From: Actinomycetota bacterium
GTDB taxonomy: Bacteria > Actinomycetota > Actinomycetes > Nanopelagicales > Nanopelagicaceae
Assembly (NCBI GenBank): GCA_947452525.1
Contig: CANGCW010000075.1
Span: 1-5,372, forward strand
Reading direction: 5' to 3'
DNA length: 5,372 nucleotides
Shown here one piece after another: positions 1-5,014 of this stretch; the stretch's first letter is position 1, and the number at the start of each line of letters is the position of its first letter. The notes under the pieces are model-generated. The model did no database searches, was not told where the DNA came from, and worked only from the letters and a program-made list of their open reading frames with translations. Both the position numbers and the translations under genes were made by a program.

Positions 1-434
1 AGGAGATCAATCTCCTCATCAAACCACGAAGAACACGTGTTCTTCTCTTCCGTACTTGGCTTGTTATCAGGCGGGGCGCAGTGCACAGCACAGGTGATGC
101 GTACGCCAAACAATTCTTGCCCATCATCTTTGCTCTTGCTTGTTGAAATCTTCGCTAAGCCATTCTTATGAAGAGCCTTATATAACCAATCCCCCGAACT
201 GTCTCCGGTAAAGATCCGTCCCGTTCGATTCGCTCCATGAGCACCAGGGGCTAAACCAACAATGAGAATTCCTGCATCCGTTGGTCCGAACCCTGGCACG
301 GGCCTACCCCAGTACTTCTCATCGATGTAGGACTTGCGTTTAGTAACAGCAACCTCTTCACGCCACTCAACGAGACGAGGGCATTGCGTGCATTTAACGA
401 GCGCCTTATCGAGCTGCAAAAGGTTGCGTGGCAT
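1..434 (-). CDS. Uracil-DNA glycosylase, family 5 (UdgB-like), 3' end cut by window
   Basis: The protein is a base-excision repair enzyme that removes uracil, and in this family often hypoxanthine or other deaminated bases, from DNA. The window holds the first 144 codons; the gene runs off the start, so the C-terminal HPS-type motif cannot be seen. The N-terminus has C15-x2-C18, and C119 and C134 complete the four-cysteine pattern expected for the 4Fe-4S cluster of family 4/5 enzymes. Motif 1 is GLAPGAHGANRTGR at residues 60-73, followed by FTGDSSGDWL at 75-84. The alanine after GLAPG, in place of the acidic or amide residue of other families, points to family 5. CAPPDNKPSTEE (119-130) is also family-typical. 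The ATG at 434 lies 2 nt after the ppx stop (TGA-TC-ATG), so translation is probably coupled; no strong Shine-Dalgarno is visible. The function is secure, the length unknown. Confidence 0.93.
   Translation of the reverse strand, partial: MPRNLLQLDKALVKCTQCPRLVEWREEVAVTKRKSYIDEKYWGRPVPGFGPTDAGILIVGLAPGAHGANRTGRIFTGDSSGDWLYKALHKNGLAKISTSKSKDDGQELFGVRITCAVHCAPPDNKPSTEEKNTCSSWFDEEIDL
28..45. repeat. Perfect 18-bp palindrome inside the uracil-DNA glycosylase gene
   Basis: GAAGAACACGTGTTCTTC is its own reverse complement with no loop. It spans udg codons of about 130-136 (KNTCSS). The core GAAC-ACGT-GTTC fits the GAAC-N4-GTTC core of the actinobacterial/Firmicute LexA box, but the flanking C and G of the full consensus are A and T here. 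A second short inverted repeat (AGGAGAT-CA-ATCTCCT) lies at 1-16. Confidence 0.6.
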
Positions 435-436
435 GA

Positions 437-1351
437 TCAGTTAACGGCTAATCCCCATGCGATACCATCGAGAATATCGGACTCGGATGCGACGAACTCA
501 GTTGCTCCTGTCGCCATCATGACACGGGAGAGAACCAGCGATCCAGATGTAATGACATCAACGCGACCAGGATGCATGTAGCCAAGCGCTGCAATCTCAT
601 CTCGAGTGCTCTTTGCGAACTTCTCCGCTACGTGGTGAACGCTGCCCGCACTCACGCGAGATAGATGAATAGCGTGGCGATCATATTCACTTAATTTCAG
701 GGATGCCGCTGCAACCGTCGTTGCCGTTCCAGCAACTGCGACAAGGGTCTTTGCTTCAGTGATTGGGACTAACTTCGCTGCCTCGGCAATAGCCGCATCA
801 ATATCAAAAATAGCCGCATCAATCGCATCTCGCGATGGCGGCTGTTCACTGAGGTGGCGCTCGGACATGCGTACGCAACCGATATTTACACTCTTCGCGA
901 ATTGAACGCTTTCGGCACCAAATACGAACTCGGTTGAACCGCCACCAATATCAACAACAAGGAACGGAGCATCACTCTGATGCAACTCTTTCGTTGCTCC
1001 CATAAAGGAGAGTGCGGCCTCTTCCTCACCGGGAATGACCTCAGGTTCAATGCCGAGGATCCCACGAACGCCCTCAATAAATAGTGCTCGGTTCGTTGCA
1101 TCGCGGGTAGCACTTGTCGCACAGAAGCGAATCTTTGTAACTCCCTTCGCTGCAATCACTTCGGCAAAGCGACGCGTAGCAGTCAGGGTGCGCTCAATCG
1201 CTGCAGGATCAAAGGCCTTTGTCTTATCAACGCCTTGGCCAAGGCGGACAATCTCCATCTCGCGATGGACTTCACGAAAGTTGCCATCGCTAATATCAGC
1301 GATCAAAAGGCGGATTGAATTAGTTCCGCAATCAATTGCTGCTACGCGCAT
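437..1351 (-). CDS. ppx: Ppx/GppA family phosphatase (exopolyphosphatase-like)
   Basis: This ASKHA-fold cytosolic phosphatase of the Ppx/GppA family is expected to cleave terminal phosphate from polyphosphate and/or act on pppGpp; sequence alone does not settle the substrate. From the chosen start it has 304 residues, the short actinobacterial form without a C-terminal HD domain. The phosphate-1 loop is DCGTNSIRLL (7-16), the catalytic-glutamate segment is GEEEA (108-112), the phosphate-2 loop is DIGGGST (134-140), the later glycine motif is AGTATT (207-212), and SDILDGIAWG (291-300) closes the domain. I chose the ATG at 1351 rather than the GTG at 1369: a GGGAG sits 8 nt upstream of it, and family homology begins at this methionine. 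The first 10 nt overlap the end of the DUF501 gene, suggesting translational coupling, and udg follows 2 nt after the stop. Residues near 178-191 hold an in-frame heptapeptide duplication. Confidence 0.95.
   Translation of the reverse strand: MRVAAIDCGTNSIRLLIADISDGNFREVHREMEIVRLGQGVDKTKAFDPAAIERTLTATRRFAEVIAAKGVTKIRFCATSATRDATNRALFIEGVRGILGIEPEVIPGEEEAALSFMGATKELHQSDAPFLVVDIGGGSTEFVFGAESVQFAKSVNIGCVRMSERHLSEQPPSRDAIDAAIFDIDAAIAEAAKLVPITEAKTLVAVAGTATTVAAASLKLSEYDRHAIHLSRVSAGSVHHVAEKFAKSTRDEIAALGYMHPGRVDVITSGSLVLSRVMMATGATEFVASESDILDGIAWGLAVN
788..823 (-). repeat. In-frame 15-bp direct repeat within ppx
   Basis: Two identical 15-bp copies (ATTGATGCGGCTATT on the coding strand) occupy 788-802 and 809-823 with a 21-bp period, exactly seven codons. 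They encode consecutive IDAAI-xx units (IDAAIFD then IDAAIAE), so the reading frame is kept and a helical segment is lengthened by one heptad. The identity at DNA level, including synonymous positions, suggests a fairly recent slippage duplication; this last point is inference. Confidence 0.85.
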
Positions 1352-1833
1352 GGATCGCTCTCCCACCACTTCGGTAGTGCGGCAAGTGCTTCATCGCCAA
1401 ATGGATTCACTCCAGGACCAGCACCCAGTGAATGCGCAACCAACGAATGTAGACACTTCACACGTGTTGGCATCCCACCGGCAGTAATGCCCTCAACTTC
1501 CGGGACATCTACGCCGAGGGCAGCGCGAGCGGCTAAATAATCATCGTGTGCGGCGCGGTAAGCACCCGCTACTTCGGGATCAGTAGATAGACGTGACTCC
1601 ATCTCCGCCATCATTCCCGTTGTCTCAAGGGTAGAAATTGCGCCCGTTAACTTGGGACAGGTTGCGTAATAAAAGGTAGGAAATGGCGTCCCATCGCTTA
1701 ACCGTGGTGGCGTTTCAACAACTGCTGGATTGCCACACGGGCAACGGTAGGCGATTGCGTGAACATCGCGAGGTGTGCGACCCAGTTGGCGAGCGATGAC
1801 CTCGAGGTCTTGCTCCGTCGGCTTCTCAGACAT
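1342..1833 (-). CDS. DUF501 domain protein of unknown function
   Basis: This 163-residue soluble protein belongs to the DUF501 family, which in Actinobacteria typically sits between the divIC-like gene and ppx, as it does here. Its biochemical role is not known to me. The conserved stretches are RCPCGNPAVVETPPRL (30-45), FPTFYYATCP (51-60), and GGMPTRVKCLHSLVAHSLG (119-137) followed by GPGVNPFGDEAL (139-150). C31, C33, C59, C127, H129 and H134 could bind a metal; that is inference from spacing only. No signal peptide or membrane segment is present. The start ATG at 1833 is 26 nt after the divIC stop and has only a weak AGAG upstream. The last 10 nt overlap ppx. Family membership is well supported by motifs and by gene order. 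Confidence 0.93.
   Translation of the reverse strand: MSEKPTEQDLEVIARQLGRTPRDVHAIAYRCPCGNPAVVETPPRLSDGTPFPTFYYATCPKLTGAISTLETTGMMAEMESRLSTDPEVAGAYRAAHDDYLAARAALGVDVPEVEGITAGGMPTRVKCLHSLVAHSLGAGPGVNPFGDEALAALPKWWESDPCA
1358..1364 (-). promoter_or_regulatory. Ribosome binding site deciding the ppx start
   Basis: GGGAGAG on the minus strand, with the GGGAG core 8 nt upstream of the ATG at 1351. It lies inside the last codons of the DUF501 gene. It favours this ATG over the in-frame GTG codons at 1369 and 1366, which lie upstream of or against this site. Confidence 0.7.
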
Positions 1834-1859
1834 ACTGCGAACTCTACTTGGAAAGTTGA

Positions 1860-2252
1860 TTAGCCTCGGTTAGCGCTGGTGATCGAGGAGATGACCTTCT
1901 GGTACCACGGAAGTCCAGAAGGAATTTGAGTTGAAACGGCAGCTGCAGGGGCATCGGTTGCGGCTGATGGGTCTTCGACGCCAACGACGATGTACTGGCG
2001 TTCGCCTGGAAATACATAATGGAGGCGTGCTCGGGCCTGGCTTGCAATGTAGGCCGGGTCATTCCACTTCGCCAACTCATTGGCGGCGTTCTCAAGTGTT
2101 ACTTGGCTATCGTGTAACTGAGTCTTAATAGATTGAATCTGTGCGCGTTGTGCGAAGTACCGCTGCATCGGTGGAGCCAGGGTAATCGCGATTACGAAGA
2201 GTACGGATGCAACCAAGAGATTGCGCCCTGCTACTCCTCGTAACCACGACAT
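1860..2252 (-). CDS. divIC: FtsB/DivIC-like septum formation initiator protein
   Basis: This small bitopic membrane protein of the FtsB/DivIC family is expected to join the FtsL–FtsQ subcomplex of the divisome and help activate septal peptidoglycan synthesis. It has 130 residues: a short cytoplasmic N-terminus with R5 and R10, one transmembrane helix at about 11-27, an extracytoplasmic coiled-coil stretch at about 29-62, and the family segment DPAYIASQARARLHYVFPGE (65-84). A low-complexity Ala/Pro/Ser tail (about 95-113) ends in LPWYQKVISSI (114-124); a terminal PWY-type motif is common in actinobacterial members. The ATG at 2252 has AAGGGG 9 nt upstream. The gene follows eno by 51 nt and precedes DUF501 by 26 nt. 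The symbol follows actinobacterial usage for this locus; ftsB would be equally defensible. Confidence 0.9.
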   Translation of the reverse strand: MSWLRGVAGRNLLVASVLFVIAITLAPPMQRYFAQRAQIQSIKTQLHDSQVTLENAANELAKWNDPAYIASQARARLHYVFPGERQYIVVGVEDPSAATDAPAAAVSTQIPSGLPWYQKVISSITSANRG

Positions 2253-2261
2253 TGTGAGCTA

Positions 2262-2267
2262 CCCCTT
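2262..2267 (-). promoter_or_regulatory. Ribosome binding site of divIC
   Basis: AAGGGG on the minus strand, 9 nt upstream of the ATG at 2252. It is the clearest Shine-Dalgarno sequence in the window and supports the divIC start. It overlaps the nearer copy of an ATAAAGG repeat (2264-2270); the other copy is at 2283-2289. Confidence 0.65.
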
Positions 2268-2303
2268 TATAACAATGTAGAACCTTTATGACTTAGTGAT
2301 TAA

Positions 2304-3587
2304 TTATCCGTTGAAACGTGGGAAAGCTGCGCGGCCAGCATAGAGTGCTGAATCGCCAAGCTCTTCCTCGATACGAAGCAACTGGTTGTACTTAGCAACG
2401 CGCTCTGAGCGAGCAGGTGCGCCAGTCTTGATCTGTCCACACTCAAGTGCAACAGCCAAGTCAGCAATTGTCGTATCTTCAGTCTCACCTGAACGGTGTG
2501 ACATCATCGAACGGTATCCAGCGCGGTGCGCCATTGATACTGCATCGATGGTCTCAGTCAAGGTACCGATTTGGTTGACCTTCACGAGAAGTGCATTTGC
2601 AGTCTTTGACTTGATACCACGTGCAAGACGCTCAGGGTTTGTTACGAAGAGATCATCTCCGACGATCTGAATCTTCTCGCCGAGAATTGTTGTCATCTTC
2701 GCCCAGCCATCCCAGTCATCTTCATCAAGTGGATCTTCGATGGAGACGATTGGGTAGGCGTTAACGAGCTCTTGGTAGTAGTTGATCATCTCATCGGATG
2801 AACGCTCTTTACCTTCGAACTTGTACTTGCCATTCTCGCAGAACTCTGTTGCTGCAACATCCATCGCAAGCGCGATCTGTGAGCCAGGCTTGTAACCCGC
2901 TGCCTCAATCGCCTCGAGAATCAAATCAAGTGCTGCACGGTTGCTCTCGAGGTTTGGTGCGAATCCACCCTCATCACCAATGCTGGTTGCGAGGCCGCGC
3001 TTCTTCAATACCGCCTTGAGGCTGTGATAAATCTCAGCGCCCCAGCGGAGGCCTTCCTTAAATGACTCTGCACCGATGGGAGCAATCATGAACTCCTGGA
3101 TATCAACGTTGGTATCAGCGTGTGCGCCACCGTTGAGAATATTCATCATTGGGACGGGAAGTGTGTGTGCTGTTGGTCCACCGATATAGCGGAAGAATGA
3201 GAGGTCAGAGCTCTCTGCAGCTGCGCGAGCAACAGCGAGTGAGATTCCGAGGATCGCATTTGCGCCAACGCGGCCCTTGTTCTCTGTGCCATCGAGGTCG
3301 CGCATAAAGTCATCAAGTTCACGCTGGTCTGTTGCATCAATCTCAGCCTCAACGATTGCTGGAGCGAGCTCTTCGTTGATGAAATCAACTGCCTTCTCAA
3401 CGCCCTTACCGAGGTAGCGCTTGCCACCATCGCGAAGCTCAACGGCTTCGAATGCACCGGTAGATGCCCCACTTGGAACAGCGGCGCGGGCCATGGAGCC
3501 ATCTTCGAGGATGACTTCTACTTCAACGGTTGGGTTTCCGCGTGAATCAAGAATTTCGCGGGCGTGGATTGCATCAATGAGTGACAC
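2304..3587 (-). CDS. eno: Enolase (phosphopyruvate hydratase)
   Basis: Enolase reversibly converts 2-phosphoglycerate to phosphoenolpyruvate plus water in glycolysis and gluconeogenesis; it is cytosolic and needs Mg2+. The 427-residue length is normal for bacteria. The N-terminal domain has REILDSRGNPTVEVEV (10-25) and the mobile loop SGASTG (39-44). H156, E165 and the catalytic E206 (in GDEGG) are present. The metal ligands are D243, E284 (in SIEDP) and D311 (in GDD). LLVKVNQIGTLTET (333-346) is the family signature and contains catalytic K336; SHRSGET (363-369) and K387 complete the active site. Nothing is missing. The start is a GTG at 3587 with AGGAG only 3 nt upstream; no better in-frame start lies nearby and the N-terminus aligns well with the family. 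The gaps of 100 nt before and 51 nt after suggest transcription partly independent of the neighbours. Confidence 0.99.
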   Translation of the reverse strand: MSLIDAIHAREILDSRGNPTVEVEVILEDGSMARAAVPSGASTGAFEAVELRDGGKRYLGKGVEKAVDFINEELAPAIVEAEIDATDQRELDDFMRDLDGTENKGRVGANAILGISLAVARAAAESSDLSFFRYIGGPTAHTLPVPMMNILNGGAHADTNVDIQEFMIAPIGAESFKEGLRWGAEIYHSLKAVLKKRGLATSIGDEGGFAPNLESNRAALDLILEAIEAAGYKPGSQIALAMDVAATEFCENGKYKFEGKERSSDEMINYYQELVNAYPIVSIEDPLDEDDWDGWAKMTTILGEKIQIVGDDLFVTNPERLARGIKSKTANALLVKVNQIGTLTETIDAVSMAHRAGYRSMMSHRSGETEDTTIADLAVALECGQIKTGAPARSERVAKYNQLLRIEEELGDSALYAGRAAFPRFNG

Positions 3588-3590
3588 GTG

Positions 3591-3595
3591 CTCCT
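3591..3595 (-). promoter_or_regulatory. Ribosome binding site of eno, unusually close to its GTG start
   Basis: AGGAG on the minus strand lies 3 nt (CAC) before the GTG at 3587. The usual spacing is 5-9 nt, so this is tight, but the SD is strong and the protein N-terminus leaves no alternative start close by. Confidence 0.55.
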
Positions 3596-3647
3596 GCTTT
3601 CAAGGTATGTAAGTGTTAGTAACGCGGGATCAACGATGAACCCATCT

Positions 3648-3667
3648 TCTTGAGGGAATCCTCAAGA
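3648..3667 (-). repeat. Perfect 8-bp hairpin in the mazG–eno gap
   Basis: On the minus strand TCTTGAGG and CCTCAAGA flank a 4-nt ATTC loop, a perfect inverted repeat in the 100-nt space between mazG and eno. No T-run follows it on either strand (the minus-strand continuation is AGATGGG), so it is not a standard intrinsic terminator. It could be an operator, an mRNA-processing or stabilising stem, or part of the eno promoter region. A TTGATC (3628-3633) with a TACATA 16 nt downstream (3606-3611) is a weak promoter possibility for eno only. Confidence 0.6.
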
Positions 3668-3687
3668 GAAAACTGAATGGCCCAATT

Positions 3688-4362
3688 CTAGCCGTTCGCT
3701 GGGCCGGCCTTACGCTCAAAATCCTTGATCTGATCGATAAATCCGCGGGTAGCTCTGCGTAGCGCAGCCTCTGGGTCAATCTCCAGGCGGTGGGCCTGAT
3801 CGATGATGCCGAGGAGTATCTGACCAAGCTCTTCCTCAGTCGTGGAATCGCTGAGCAAAACCGGTCGTTCGACAGGAATCGCGTAACCAAACTTATCCGT
3901 GCGATACATCAATTTATTTGCAAGGGGCATCGCAGGCTGTGAGAGTGGAACGCCATCGAGGGCAGAGGTACGCCCCTTCTCTGCCATCTTCTGTGACTCC
4001 CATGTCTTCATGACATCTTCACTTGTCTCAGCAACCACATCACCAAAAACATGTGGGTGGCGGCGGATCAACTTATCTGCGACATCTCCAGCGATTGCCT
4101 CAACATCGAATGGGCTCTCGGAATCCTCTTCAGCGATCCGCGCATGAAAGTAGACCTGCAACAACATATCGCCGAGCTCCTCCCGCATTCCATCGCGATC
4201 ATTGCTCTCGACGGCATCTACGAACTCGTAGCTCTCTTCAAGGAGATACTTAAGTAACGATGCGTGCGTCTGCTCTGCATCCCATGGGCATCCCCCAGGT
4301 GAGCGGAGACGGTTCATCACACCGCGAAGGCGCTCTAACTCTGAACCCGTCTCATCAACCAT
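3688..4362 (-). CDS. mazG: MazG family nucleoside triphosphate pyrophosphohydrolase
   Basis: MazG hydrolyses (d)NTPs to the monophosphate and pyrophosphate, clearing the nucleotide pool of unwanted nucleotides and possibly modulating (p)ppGpp. This cytosolic protein has 224 residues, shorter than typical two-domain bacterial MazG of about 260 or more. Domain 1 is intact: CPWD (25-28), QTH (31-33), the EExxE metal motif E42/E43/E46, the partner ELGD motif E62–D65, and RRHPHVFGD (100-108), then WESQK (121-125) and DGVPLSQPAMPLANKL (136-151). The second repeat (about 155-216) is shortened: its EExxE helix is not recognisable and its ELGD is ELGQ (178-181), so it is probably not catalytic, although DPEAALRRATRGF (196-208) is retained. 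The ATG at 4362 lies 26 nt after the lipoprotein stop, with no clear SD. An out-of-frame ATG at 4373 was ignored. Confidence 0.96.
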   Translation of the reverse strand: MVDETGSELERLRGVMNRLRSPGGCPWDAEQTHASLLKYLLEESYEFVDAVESNDRDGMREELGDMLLQVYFHARIAEEDSESPFDVEAIAGDVADKLIRRHPHVFGDVVAETSEDVMKTWESQKMAEKGRTSALDGVPLSQPAMPLANKLMYRTDKFGYAIPVERPVLLSDSTTEEELGQILLGIIDQAHRLEIDPEAALRRATRGFIDQIKDFERKAGPANG

Positions 4363-4388
4363 TGCGAACCATGACCCGTTGGAAGTAA

Positions 4389-5000
4389 TTACTTAGCTGG
4401 TGTTGTTACTGCGCCTGTTGTTGCATCAGCAGCAACTACGCTTACCTGCTCTGCGTTCCATGCACCATAACGTGGATTAACGGAGACCTTAAGAGTCTTT
4501 GCATAATCAAGAATGAATTGGGTTGCAGCTGTCGCATCAGCGGATGTACTCATCGCTTTAGTCAACTTCTGAACATAAAGTGAGCGCTGGAAATATGTGT
4601 AGAGATCTTCAGTTGCAAGGGCATTCTGAACGAGCGCCTTATTAAGGGTTGCGGTGTCACCGATAGATGCGAGCTGCTCCTTCTGGAACTTCTTAACCTC
4701 TGCATCAGTCACTGTGATCTTCTTCTTCGCCGCTGCCTGTGCAATGACCTCTGCTGAGACATAGACGGTGAGAATGCTGCGATTGAGGTCAGCACCGGTT
4801 GGGAGGTTCATCGCAGATGTATCCATGGTCGCGCGCATCTTCATGATGGAGTTCAATGAATTCTGAACTGTCTCAACGGAGATGACTTTGCCACCGACGG
4901 TTGCGGCAGCGTTCACATTTGAGCAACCCGTGAGGACCGCAACTGCTGCGATTGAGATAAGGGCGACTGCTTTACGAGTGAATGAAATCTTTGAGGACAC
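4389..5000 (-). CDS. SurA N-terminal-like lipoprotein
   Basis: This is a predicted exported lipoprotein of 203 residues, with a resemblance to the SurA/trigger-factor type chaperone N-terminal region. After basic residues K4 and R9-K10, a hydrophobic stretch (about 11-22) leads to the lipobox LTGC with C26 as lipidated cysteine. The mature part begins with a SurA-like VGGKVISVETVQNSL (about 35-49) and continues with a helical stretch ending in KKKITVTDAEVKKFQKE (about 92-108). No parvulin PPIase domain follows, so any chaperone role is inference. It occupies the position between mfd and mazG where Actinobacteria often carry a lipoprotein. I chose the GTG at 5000 because GGAG lies 6 nt upstream; the longer TTG start at 5012 would contain that SD inside the gene and adds only four residues. 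The C-terminal tail is rich in Ala, Thr and Val. Confidence 0.8.
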   Translation of the reverse strand: MSSKISFTRKAVALISIAAVAVLTGCSNVNAAATVGGKVISVETVQNSLNSIMKMRATMDTSAMNLPTGADLNRSILTVYVSAEVIAQAAAKKKITVTDAEVKKFQKEQLASIGDTATLNKALVQNALATEDLYTYFQRSLYVQKLTKAMSTSADATAATQFILDYAKTLKVSVNPRYGAWNAEQVSVVAADATTGAVTTPAK

Positions 5001-5006
5001 GCACAA

Positions 5007-5010
5007 CTCC
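5007..5010 (-). promoter_or_regulatory. Ribosome binding site deciding the lipoprotein start
   Basis: GGAG on the minus strand, 6 nt upstream of the GTG at 5000 and just after the mfd stop codon (5015-5017). It supports the GTG over the in-frame TTG at 5012, which lies upstream of it. Confidence 0.6.
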
Positions 5011-5014
5011 AAGG

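Noticed and set aside
384..581. 65-codon plus-strand frame across the ppx–udg junction
   Set aside because: It is antisense to the ends of two well-supported genes, with no motif or SD; treated as a shadow.
1352..1369. Longer ppx start at GTG 1369 (six extra residues)
   Set aside because: The good SD GGGAG lies within this extension, 8 nt before the ATG at 1351, and family homology starts at that methionine.
1035..1487. 150-codon plus-strand open frame opposite ppx and DUF501
   Set aside because: It lies antisense to two genes with clear family motifs; its Arg/Ser-rich translation has no recognisable domain and looks like a shadow of the coding strand.
2266..2271. TATAAA as a -10 box for divIC
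   Set aside because: It overlaps the divIC Shine-Dalgarno, so a transcript starting from it would lack the SD; no -35 box is visible.
3146..3502. 118-codon minus-strand frame inside eno
   Set aside because: It is an alternative frame within the fully intact enolase and has no domain of its own.
3606..3633. Possible eno promoter TTGATC-N16-TACATA
   Set aside because: The -10 box matches TATAAT at only 3 of 6 positions; too weak to list as a feature without transcript ends.
3648..3667. Intrinsic terminator after mazG
   Set aside because: The stem is perfect but has no T-run on either strand and is only moderately GC-rich.
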